64,000 nucleotides of DNA, from the NCBI GenBank assembly GCA_016709875.1, contig JADJLZ010000001.1, positions 496,001 to 560,000 of the forward strand, written 5' to 3'. The position numbers and the translations under genes were made by a program. Of the stretch, positions 17,822-24,671 are shown piece after piece. The notes below the pieces were generated by a model, which saw nothing but the letters and a program-made list of their open reading frames with translations, did not search any database and was not told the origin of the DNA. The stretch's first letter is position 1. Every line of letters begins with the position of its first letter. Origin of the DNA: Planctomycetota bacterium (lineage in GTDB: Bacteria > Planctomycetota > UBA1135 > GCA-002686595).

Positions 17822-19498
17822 TCAGTCGCTCTCGGCGTCGCTCGCGGCGCCGGCGGCGTCCGCCGGCAGACACGGATAGCAGGCGTACAGCGCCAGGCGT
17901 CCCTCGCTGTCGCGCCCGCGCAAGAGATCGCCGGGGCGCAGCCAGAGCGCGAGTTGCGGATCGGCGCGCAAGGAGATTTCCTCGCCGTCGCGCCGCAGTC
18001 GCAACTCGCCCGAATCGAGCGCGAGCAGTTCGAACAGATCGCCTTCGCCGGACTCGGCCGAGCGCGTGCGGCGCTGATTGGCTTCGGCGATGCGCGGCAG
18101 CTCGCGCGCGAGCCGCTCGAGCAGCCCGCGGCTGCCTTCTTCGAGCGTCAGCGCGCCGGTCTCCTCGGCCCAGGCGACGAAGCGCTGCAGCGCGTGCACG
18201 AGCACGCTCGCGTCCTCGGCGCCGTGCAGCAGGTCCTCGTCGATCACCCAGCGCGCGGCGTAGTCCGCGAGCGCGCGCAGGCCGAGGTTGTCGGGGATCC
18301 CGATCGGCTCGGCGTAGCGGCCGAGCGTGCGCAGGAGCTCGCACGCGTTGGCGGCGGCCTCGCCCTCGAGGCGGCCGAGGTCCCAGAGGAATTCCTCGAC
18401 CAGCGCTGCGACGGCGCCGGGAAAGTCGGGCGCGGGCGCGAGTTCGTCGGGGTCGACCTCGGGCTCGAGTTCGAGCGCCCGCTCGAGTTCGTCGAAGGAC
18501 TGGTCCACGGAACGTCCGGCGGCTCGATCCAGGTCGAGCTTGGCCAGGGCCTCGGCGACGGCGATGCGGTCCTTGCCCTTGGGTGCGGCCTGGCGCGCGC
18601 GCGCGGGCGGCGGCGCGGGCTGCAGGCTCGGTCCCTGGCCCGGGCCCTTGCGCGTGAGGTGTTGCCAGGCTGCGATCAGCGCGACGCGCGTGCTCTCGAG
18701 TTCGAGATCCGTCTCGAACGCCAGCCGGTCGAGGATCTCGCCCAGCAGGTCGCCCGCGCCCGGCGCAAGGCTGTCGGCTGAGTAGGGCACCGACGCGAGC
18801 TCTTCGAAGATCTCGTCGACGTCGTCGTTCGCGACGCCTCCCTGCAGGAGCAGCGCGCGCACGGTCGCGAGCGGGTCGGTCTGCGGCTCGACGCGCGGCC
18901 GGTGGAAGAGCCGCTCGATTTCGCTCTGCGCCAGGCGCAGCACACCGCGACGGCGTTCGCGCTCGCGGTCGAAGTCGCTGCGCAGCGCCACGAGCAGTTC
19001 CGCATCCCGGAAGAAGGCCGCCGCGGGCGAGGCGCGGAAGAGCGTGTCCCCCACCGGGTAGATGCGACCGGCGATCATGTCGCCCGATGCGAGCAGTTGC
19101 GAGACTTCGGGTTCGGCCAGCGGGTACTCGCCCGAGCCGGCGAGGTCGCGCAGCCACAGGCCCTCGCCCGGGCGCACGCTGGTGATCTCGAACACGCCCG
19201 CGAAGGAGCCGATCCAGGCGGCGATTTCCGCGGGGCCCAGGCCGCGCGCGGCTGCCTCCTCGCGCTCGGCGAGCATCTGCAGCGGCATGCCACCGAGCGC
19301 GGCGCTCTCGCGCTCGAGAACGAACCACTCCAGGTGGCGGCGCTCGGAGAGTTCGCGGTCTGTCCCCGGGGCCGCTGCGGGGGCTCCGAAGAACTCGCGT
19401 GCGCTCGATTGGAACTCCGACTCGAGCAGTGGCTCGTCGCGGACCCAGCTGCGCAGGGCGGTGTAGGCGCGTTCGACGCTCGTCGAGGGATCTTCCAT
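17822..19498 (-). CDS. Large acidic soluble protein of unknown function
   Basis: The 558 residues have no signal peptide or membrane segment. The N-terminal half contains GLWLRDLAGSGEYPLAEPEV and a pattern around GDMIAGRIYPVGDTLFRASP that reads like a small beta domain. The middle is Pro/Ala/Lys-rich (about 300-320). The C-terminal half is helical and very acidic, then LELRRDGEE-like strands and a Cys pair (YACYPCLP). I do not recognise a family. The N-terminal architecture suggests a binding protein rather than an enzyme. It is monocistronic, between a GyrI-like lipoprotein and a CvpA-like gene read the other way. Confidence 0.65.
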   Translation of the reverse strand: MEDPSTSVERAYTALRSWVRDEPLLESEFQSSAREFFGAPAAAPGTDRELSERRHLEWFVLERESAALGGMPLQMLAEREEAAARGLGPAEIAAWIGSFAGVFEITSVRPGEGLWLRDLAGSGEYPLAEPEVSQLLASGDMIAGRIYPVGDTLFRASPAAAFFRDAELLVALRSDFDRERERRRGVLRLAQSEIERLFHRPRVEPQTDPLATVRALLLQGGVANDDVDEIFEELASVPYSADSLAPGAGDLLGEILDRLAFETDLELESTRVALIAAWQHLTRKGPGQGPSLQPAPPPARARQAAPKGKDRIAVAEALAKLDLDRAAGRSVDQSFDELERALELEPEVDPDELAPAPDFPGAVAALVEEFLWDLGRLEGEAAANACELLRTLGRYAEPIGIPDNLGLRALADYAARWVIDEDLLHGAEDASVLVHALQRFVAWAEETGALTLEEGSRGLLERLARELPRIAEANQRRTRSAESGEGDLFELLALDSGELRLRRDGEEISLRADPQLALWLRPGDLLRGRDSEGRLALYACYPCLPADAAGAASDAESD

Positions 19499-19557
19499 TG
19501 GGCTTGGGCAGGGGCTCTACAATCCCCTAGTGTAGCGTGCCGGAGCCCCCCCCTGCC

Positions 19558-20157
19558 ATGAGCCCCTTCACGAGCCTCCTCTTCGCTTTCCAGGATCCCG
19601 CGAGCCGTGCCGAATCGGCGAGCCGCTTCTCCTCGGTCGACATCGCGTGTCTGGTGATCCTGCTCGTCGCGACGCTGCTCGGCGCGCGGCGCGGCGTGTG
19701 GTGGCAGTTCGTGCGACTGCTCGGACTGCTCGCGACTCTGAGCGTCGCGCGCGCACTCGCGCCGGGGCTCACCAGCGGTCTCACGAAGGCGATCAGCGCA
19801 CTCTCGCCGGAGTTCGCCAACGGTCTGGTGTGGAGCGTGACACTCTTCGCAGGGCTCTTGATCGTCGGCCTGGTCGTGCGCTTTGGAAGGCTGATGATCG
19901 AGGGCGGCGAGCTGAGCGGCGGCGAGCGCGTCGGCGGTGCGCTGCTGGGCTTGGCGAGTGGTGCCGTGCTGGTGACAGCGCTCTTCGTGTGCAGTTCGCA
20001 ACTCGCCTCGCAGAGCTGGGTCGAAGCACATCTGCGCGGGTCGCGCGCGCAGGACCTGGTCGTCAGCATGGCCCACGCGGTTCCTTTGGCCCTCGATCCG
20101 ATCGCGAACAGCCGCGTCACGGGTGAAGTGCTTGCAGCGGAGCCCGAGGACCACTGA
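19558..20157 (+). CDS. CvpA-family membrane protein
   Basis: The 199-residue protein has four hydrophobic segments. The first begins VDIACLVILLVATLLGARRG, matching the CvpA/colicin V production family start (two helices with a short basic loop before WWQFVRLLG). CvpA proteins are inner-membrane proteins of poorly defined role. Chosen start: ATG 19558, although an in-frame GTG at 19537 is possible. The cobalamin riboswitch lies directly downstream and is not part of this gene. Confidence 0.75.
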   Translation: MSPFTSLLFAFQDPASRAESASRFSSVDIACLVILLVATLLGARRGVWWQFVRLLGLLATLSVARALAPGLTSGLTKAISALSPEFANGLVWSVTLFAGLLIVGLVVRFGRLMIEGGELSGGERVGGALLGLASGAVLVTALFVCSSQLASQSWVEAHLRGSRAQDLVVSMAHAVPLALDPIANSRVTGEVLAAEPEDH

Positions 20158-20176
20158 GCGCCGTTCGCCGGGGGGC

Positions 20177-20205
20177 TTGACGAAAGCGCGGGCGTCGCGT
20201 CCACT
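20177..20205 (+). promoter_or_regulatory. Candidate promoter of the cobalamin-riboswitch transcript
   Basis: TTGACG (20177-20182) is followed after 17 bp by TCCACT (20200-20205). The -35 is near consensus and the -10 is weak. A start near 20212 would place the aptamer at the very 5' end of the transcript. Confidence 0.45.
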
Positions 20206-20227
20206 GTCGGGCGTTCACAACCCGACC

Positions 20228-20404
20228 GAAGCGAACGCGGACGGGGAAGTCAGGTGCGAATCCTGCACGGTCCCGCCACTGTGAGTCGTAGGTACGGATG
20301 CCCTCGGGCGGAACGCGAGTTCCGCCGTGTCACTGGGGAACACTCCCTGGGAAGGCTCGGGCATCCCGAAACGCGATGAGTCAGGAAACCCGCTGTGTTC
20401 GCTG
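20228..20404 (+). promoter_or_regulatory. Cobalamin (B12) riboswitch
   Basis: The hallmark AdoCbl aptamer blocks appear in order: GGGAAGTCAGGTGCGAATCC, then the TCCCGCCACTGTGA block at 20271-20284; a variable arm with a perfect GGCGGAAC/GTTCCGCC hairpin; GTCACTGGGGAACA; CTGGGAAGGC; and GATGAGTCAGGAAACC, the B12-box-like 3' block. The closing P1 stem is AGCGAAC (20230-20236) with GTTCGCT (20397-20403), backed by GCGG/CCGC. It precedes a single gene whose GGAG Shine-Dalgarno is at 20504-20507, 100 nt downstream. No U-tract terminator is seen, so control is probably at translation start. Confidence 0.95.
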
Positions 20405-20513
20405 AACCCGCCGGCCTCGGACGAAGGCGCGCGCGCGGAACGTGCATTTGAGCACTCCGCCGCCGCCGCTCGCCCGTGACGGCCCTTCGACGAAGCATCG
20501 AACGGAGTTCCTC

Positions 20514-21842
20514 ATGCAGCGATTCGCAATCCTCGCGAGCCTGACCGCAGCGCTCGCCCTTGTCTCTCCCGAGTCTGTCCACGCACAGGACGTCTGCGCA
20601 CCCGGCCTCGCGCTCGGTGCAGCCCAGCCCGTCGGCCCCTTCGACGCCTACGCGACGCTGCACGACAGCACGCGCGTCGTGAGCGACGGCCTGAGCGTCG
20701 ACCATGTCGGCGCGGACGGCCAGTTGCTGTTGCACCTGGGTTCCTATCCCGCCTACGTCTTCCCGAGCTTCGTGCTGCTCGCGCCCGACGAGAGCTTCGC
20801 CCTCGTCGGCGAGAGCTCGACCGGCGGCATCGAGCGCTTCGAGCTCGACGGTTCGCCGCAGTCGACCGTGGGCGGGATCGCGTTCAACTACGATGCCCTG
20901 TTCGAGGATGCCGGCCACGTGCTCGTTTCGGCGGACACGAGCGGGACGTTTCAGAACCAGATCCTGCGCCTGGACCTCTCGAACGGAGCGCTGACGCTCG
21001 TGGCGCAGCTCTCCGGGCCCTCCGGACCCTTCGCGCGGCGCGCGAGCAGCGGCGAACTCTTCGTCGGCCTGGTCGACCTCACCCTGCCCGACCACGACCA
21101 GGTGTTGCGCTTCGAGGCGAGCCAGCTCGGGAGCGGCGCTGTGCTCGGCGTCGCAGATGCGCAGGTCTTCGCCTCGGGACTGCCCAACGTGGCGGCGTTG
21201 CGCATCGACGAGCGCTACGACAGTGCAGGGCTCGGCTACTGGCGAGTGCTGCTGGCGATCGCGCCTTTCGGTGCGCCGAGCACGATCGCGTGCTTTGCCG
21301 CGGACGGCACGCGCCTGGCGGATCTGGCCACGAGCCCCGATTCGATCTCGAACCTCGAACTGCACAGCGGCCCGAGCGCCGGCTGTTTTGCGCCCTGGCA
21401 GCCGGACGCGGGCGAAACGCTCAGCTACCGCGGCACGACCTTCTGCTTCCCCAACTGCACCAACGCGGAGCTGCGGCACATCGAGCCGCGCCGCGCGCAG
21501 GCCTCGATCGGCGGGCCCGGACTGGGCAATCCGCTCGGAGGCAGCGTCACGCTCGCGCTCGACGGCTGCGTGCCGAACGCGAGCGCCTGGCTGCTGCTCG
21601 GCCCGCAAGGGCTGTACTCGACCAGCGAGGCGACGCGCGTGCACCCCGACGGGTTCCTGTGGCACTCGGGTCTTGCCTGGAGCCCGCTGCGGCGGCTGGT
21701 GCTGCTCCCGACCGACGCGCTCGGGCACGCGAGCTTCACCTACCAGAACCCGGGCAGCTTGAACGGGACGCACGCCTTCCAGGCGCTCGTGCGCGCCGCG
21801 AATGGCGTGACGGTCGGCAGCTCGACCAGCGTGCTCAACTAG
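20514..21842 (+). CDS. Riboswitch-controlled secreted beta-propeller-like protein
   Basis: The 442 residues start at ATG 20514 (GGAG 7-10 nt upstream) with a signal peptide ending near SVHAQDV. Residues about 30-300 contain four to six propeller-like blades, each an 'xxFxLxxDGS' or 'ILRLDLSNG' strand set (FALVGESSTGGIERFELDGS; HVLVSADTSG; ELFVGLVDLTLPDHDQVLRF; YWRVLLAIAPFG). A Cys-containing segment follows (CFAPWQ ... FCFPNC). The last 110 residues are a C-terminal beta module of the kind found on other secreted planctomycete proteins. Sole control by a B12 riboswitch suggests corrinoid capture. BtuG of Bacteroides is also a secreted B12-binding propeller, but the link here is only an analogy. 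No TonB receptor is next to it. Confidence 0.8.
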   Translation: MQRFAILASLTAALALVSPESVHAQDVCAPGLALGAAQPVGPFDAYATLHDSTRVVSDGLSVDHVGADGQLLLHLGSYPAYVFPSFVLLAPDESFALVGESSTGGIERFELDGSPQSTVGGIAFNYDALFEDAGHVLVSADTSGTFQNQILRLDLSNGALTLVAQLSGPSGPFARRASSGELFVGLVDLTLPDHDQVLRFEASQLGSGAVLGVADAQVFASGLPNVAALRIDERYDSAGLGYWRVLLAIAPFGAPSTIACFAADGTRLADLATSPDSISNLELHSGPSAGCFAPWQPDAGETLSYRGTTFCFPNCTNAELRHIEPRRAQASIGGPGLGNPLGGSVTLALDGCVPNASAWLLLGPQGLYSTSEATRVHPDGFLWHSGLAWSPLRRLVLLPTDALGHASFTYQNPGSLNGTHAFQALVRAANGVTVGSSTSVLN

Positions 21843-21990
21843 GAGCGCGACGGCTTGGCCATCCGGCGCTTGGTCGCCGGAGGGGTGAGATCCTTGCGCG
21901 CGTCGCGGCTCACCCGGGCTGCGGCGCGCGAGTCCGTGCGCGCGAGCTCGTCGGCGAGCTCGCGCAGGGCCTCTTCGGCGCGGCCAGGCC
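21839..21990 (-). other. Protein-like open frame without a start codon, possibly a frameshift extension of the NifU-like gene
   Basis: Immediately after the NifU-like stop, the +1 frame reads about 50 residues of protein-like sequence: AEEALRELADELARTDSRAA, then ARVSRDARKDLTPPATKRRM, ending AKPSRS at a TAG at 21839. It has no ATG, GTG or TTG at its beginning; the only internal GTG would give 24 residues. It may be the out-of-frame tail of the NifU-like gene, an old remnant or chance. Confidence 0.3.
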
Positions 21991-22280
21991 TAGCCTTGCT
22001 CCACCCGCTCGATCCAGGGCAGGCGCTCGGTGAGGCGCGGCACGAGCGCGTGGCGCAGCGTCTCGCCCTGCGAGCAACAGCCGGCGCAGGCGCCCGTGAG
22101 CCGCAGGCGCACGCCGTCCTCGAAGACTTCGAGCAGCTGCACGTTGCCGCCGTCGATCTCGAGCGCGGGGCGCAGTTCGTCGAGCACCGCTTGGACTTCG
22201 CTCACCCGCGCGGGGTCGCCCACGGGCTCTGTCTGCGTGCCCGCGATCCAGCGCGAAAGCCGCTCGTGCATCCAGCTCAT
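21990..22280 (-). CDS. NifU-like scaffold domain protein (iron-sulfur cluster carrier)
   Basis: The 96 residues form a single NifU C-terminal (Nfu) domain: VLDELRPALEIDGGNVQLLEVFEDG, followed by RLTGACAGCCSQGETLRHAL. The CxxC-type pair in GACAGCCSQ binds or delivers a [4Fe-4S] cluster. The N-terminal 15 residues are a short helix. The ATG start overlaps the stop of the upstream H-box protein (ATGA). sdhB, elsewhere in the window, is an example of a possible client. Confidence 0.87.
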   Translation of the reverse strand: MSWMHERLSRWIAGTQTEPVGDPARVSEVQAVLDELRPALEIDGGNVQLLEVFEDGVRLRLTGACAGCCSQGETLRHALVPRLTERLPWIERVEQG

Positions 22281-22828
22281 GTGCGCACCTCGTAGCGCAA
22301 GTGCGAGCGCGGTACGAGTGCTTCCAGGCGCGTGCGCAGACCCTCGGCCTGCTGGGGGGCGCGCGAGGTGCGCAGCACGAGCGCCGTTCCCGCGCGCTCG
22401 AGTGCGAAGGCGAGCGGCTCGCGCTGCGCTCCGCTGTGTGCGCAGGCGAGGATCCAGCTGGCGATCGCCCAGCTGCTCTCGAAGCCGAACTCGGGCTCCA
22501 CGCGCGGGATCTCGGATCCTGGCGCGAGCTCCCAGCCGTCGCGGCGCAGCGTCTCTCCGAGCAGGTCGAGCAGCCACTCGAGCGCGCGTTCCTCGTGGCG
22601 CGGCGAGCCGATGCCGCTGCCGACGCCGCGCGCGAGCGCGCCGACGAGCCAGCCCAGGCGCGCGAGTTCGCCGCCAGCCAGGTCGAGGTCCGAGGCGCAC
22701 TGCACGAGCGGCGCAGCGCAGCCGGTCAGCCGCGCGAGCGAGTTCACGCTCGCGATCACCTGCGTGACGTTGTTGAGCTTGTGCAGCAGTGCCGGCAACA
22801 GCGCTGCCGCCAGCTCGTCGGCCGCCAT
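22277..22828 (-). CDS. Solo histidine-phosphotransfer-like protein lacking an ATPase domain
   Basis: The 183-residue protein begins with a helix carrying an H-box-like LLHKLNNVTQVI (His16), followed by a second long helix, as in HisKA dimerisation domains. The C-terminal half (WELAPGSEIPRVEPEFGFES, then SWAIASWILACAHSGAQR, then FALERAGTALVLRTSR) has the layout of an ATPase domain but lacks N, G1 and G2 boxes. It resembles degenerate phosphotransfer proteins such as ChpT. Its ATG is only 3 nt beyond the encoded CCA of tRNA-Leu, so the mRNA would be nearly leaderless after tRNA processing. Confidence 0.6.
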   Translation of the reverse strand: MAADELAAALLPALLHKLNNVTQVIASVNSLARLTGCAAPLVQCASDLDLAGGELARLGWLVGALARGVGSGIGSPRHEERALEWLLDLLGETLRRDGWELAPGSEIPRVEPEFGFESSWAIASWILACAHSGAQREPLAFALERAGTALVLRTSRAPQQAEGLRTRLEALVPRSHLRYEVRT

Positions 22829-22831
22829 GAC

Positions 22832-22917
22832 TGGTGCCGAGGCGGGGACTTGAACCCCGACTCCCTTGCGGGAAATGGATTTTGAATCCATCGCGTCTGC
22901 CATTTCGCCACCCCGGC
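22832..22917 (-). tRNA. tRNA-Leu (CAA anticodon)
   Basis: The 86-nt class II tRNA has acceptor GCCGGGG paired with CCTCGGC (one G-U), discriminator A and encoded CCA. Other parts are the D arm GGCGAAATGGCAGAC, anticodon loop TTCAAAA (anticodon CAA) closed by ATGGA/TCCAT, a variable arm with CCC/GGG, and T loop GTTCAAG. dapB lies upstream; a GCTAGGCT block just before the 5' end may be a -10 element. Confidence 0.96.
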
Positions 22918-22932
22918 CTTTCGCCGTGCAGC

Positions 22933-23628
22933 CTAGCGGCCGGCGAGTGCCGCGTCGAGGCCGCGCGCGACGCCGACGGCGCTCGCGGCATGGCGCACGG
23001 CGCACAGGATCCCCGGCCCGAAGGCCGCGGGCCCGGACATGTCGTGGCGCAGCGTGTACGTCTCCCCCGCCGCGCCGAAGATCACCAGTTGGTGCGCGTA
23101 CATTCCCGGCAGGCGCACCGAATGGATCGGTGGCGTCTTGGCCTGCGGGTGCAAGGCGCGCAGGCGTTCGGCGGTGTCGGCCGCCGTGCCGCTGGGCGCA
23201 TCGAGCTTGCGCTCGTGGTGCATCTCGACGATCTCGCACTGCGGGAAATGTCGTGCCGCCTCGAGCGCGGCGCGCTGCAGCAGCCACATACCCAGGCTGA
23301 AGTTGGGCACCACGAGGCCGCCGAGCGAGCGGGCGCGCGCGGCCTCGTCCAGCGCACGGGTCTCCTCCAGGCTCACGCCGCTCGTGCCGATTACCGGGCG
23401 CAGGCCGAGTTCGAGGATGCGCCGCGCGTGCTCGTAGCCCAGCCCCGCGCGCGTGCACTCGAGCACGACGCGCGCGCCGCTTTGGGGCAGCGCCTGCTCG
23501 AGCACGTGGCCCGAATCCAGGCGCGCGACGAGCTCGAAATCCGGCGCCCGCTCGAGCACCTCGCAGGCGAGCGCGCCCAGTCGGCCGCGTGCGCCGACGA
23601 CCGCGACCGGAATGGGCGCGTCGCTCAC
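22933..23628 (-). CDS. dapB: 4-hydroxy-tetrahydrodipicolinate reductase
   Basis: The 231-residue enzyme of the diaminopimelate/lysine pathway reduces HTPA with NAD(P)H. The Rossmann start is VAVVGARGRLG. The substrate and catalytic blocks are VIGTSGVSLEE, VPNFSLGMWLL, and EMHHERKLDAPSGTA with the signature His-His and Lys. The GTG start at 23628 overlaps the ddl stop (GTGA). It lacks part of the usual N-terminal length but keeps all active-site motifs. DAP feeds peptidoglycan, consistent with ddl beside it. Confidence 0.94.
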   Translation of the reverse strand: MSDAPIPVAVVGARGRLGALACEVLERAPDFELVARLDSGHVLEQALPQSGARVVLECTRAGLGYEHARRILELGLRPVIGTSGVSLEETRALDEAARARSLGGLVVPNFSLGMWLLQRAALEAARHFPQCEIVEMHHERKLDAPSGTAADTAERLRALHPQAKTPPIHSVRLPGMYAHQLVIFGAAGETYTLRHDMSGPAAFGPGILCAVRHAASAVGVARGLDAALAGR

Positions 23629-24671
23629 CGGCCGCGCTCCAGGGCGAGGGCCAGGATCTCCAGGCACAGCTCGGGGAAGCCGAAGCCCTCCACCGCGGCG
23701 GAGAGCGGCAGCAGCGAGCGGTCGGTCAACCCGGGCAGGGTGTTGATCTCGAGCACGACCGGCTGGCCCTCGGCCGGCACGAAGAAATCCGTGCGCGAAT
23801 AGCCGTCGCAGCCCGCCGCGCGGTGCGCGCGTCGGGCGAGATCGCGCAGCTCGCTCGTGCGCTCCTCGCCGAGCGAGCGCGGCGGACAAAACTCAGCGGC
23901 CCCAGCCGCGCTGTACTTCTCCTCGTAGTCGAAGAAGCGGCCCGGTTTGGGCACGATCTCCACCGGCGGGAGCGCGCGCAACTCGTCGCGCGCGTTGCCG
24001 AGCACGCCGCAGGTCGCCTCGACGCCGTCCAGGCGTTCCTCGACCAGCGCGAGATCACCGGTCTGGAGCACGCGCTCGACGCGCGCCTGGATCCCGGCGG
24101 CATCCTCGAGCACGAAGGTGTCGACCGAGGAGCCACCGCGGTTGGGCTTCACGACACAGCCGCGCACGGCGAGCGCTTCGAGCTCGGCCAGCACGCGCGC
24201 GCGTTCGGTGCGCCACTCGAGCGGGTGCACGAGGCGGCCGCGCGCGACGCGCAGGCCGGCGGCCGCGAGGACGGCGCGCGTGTGCTGCTTGTCCATGCAC
24301 AGCGCGGAGGCGCCCACGCCGGCGCCCGTGTGGCGAAAGCCCTGCGTCTCGAGCAGGCCCTGGACGCTGCCGTCCTCGCCCTCGCCGCCGTGCAGTGCGA
24401 GGAAGAAGAGCGTCTCGCGCGGCAACTCGGCCAGCACCTCGAGCGCGCGCAGCGAGCGGCCTGCGCGTTGCCAGCGCCCGTCGGGCTCGATCTCGAGTGC
24501 GACCAGACTCGCGAGCGGGCCGCCCTCCAGCGCGCGCAGCACCGCGGCGCCGGACTTGAGCGAGACCTCGCGCTCGCTCGAACGGCCGCCGAGCAGCACG
24601 GCGACGGGCGTCGTGCGCAGGCGCGCGGCCTGCGCCTCGTAGCGGCGCGGAAGGAGACTGGCCGCGTTCAC
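23625..24671 (-). CDS. ddl: D-alanine--D-alanine ligase
   Basis: The 348-residue ATP-grasp enzyme makes D-Ala-D-Ala for peptidoglycan. VLLGGRSSEREVSLKSG at the N terminus and LHGGEGEDGSVQGLLE are the first Ddl signatures. VKPNRGGSSVDT binds ATP, and VLEINTLPGLTDRSLLP is the C-terminal metal site. The GTG start at 24671 overlaps the pyrophosphorylase stop. A gene for the peptidoglycan dipeptide is consistent with a normal, if thin, wall in this lineage. Confidence 0.95.
   Translation of the reverse strand: MNAASLLPRRYEAQAARLRTTPVAVLLGGRSSEREVSLKSGAAVLRALEGGPLASLVALEIEPDGRWQRAGRSLRALEVLAELPRETLFFLALHGGEGEDGSVQGLLETQGFRHTGAGVGASALCMDKQHTRAVLAAAGLRVARGRLVHPLEWRTERARVLAELEALAVRGCVVKPNRGGSSVDTFVLEDAAGIQARVERVLQTGDLALVEERLDGVEATCGVLGNARDELRALPPVEIVPKPGRFFDYEEKYSAAGAAEFCPPRSLGEERTSELRDLARRAHRAAGCDGYSRTDFFVPAEGQPVVLEINTLPGLTDRSLLPLSAAVEGFGFPELCLEILALALERGR

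Noticed and set aside
20228..20404. Riboswitch acting on the CvpA-like gene
   Set aside because: The aptamer lies downstream of that gene's stop codon, in the same direction, and upstream of the secreted protein.
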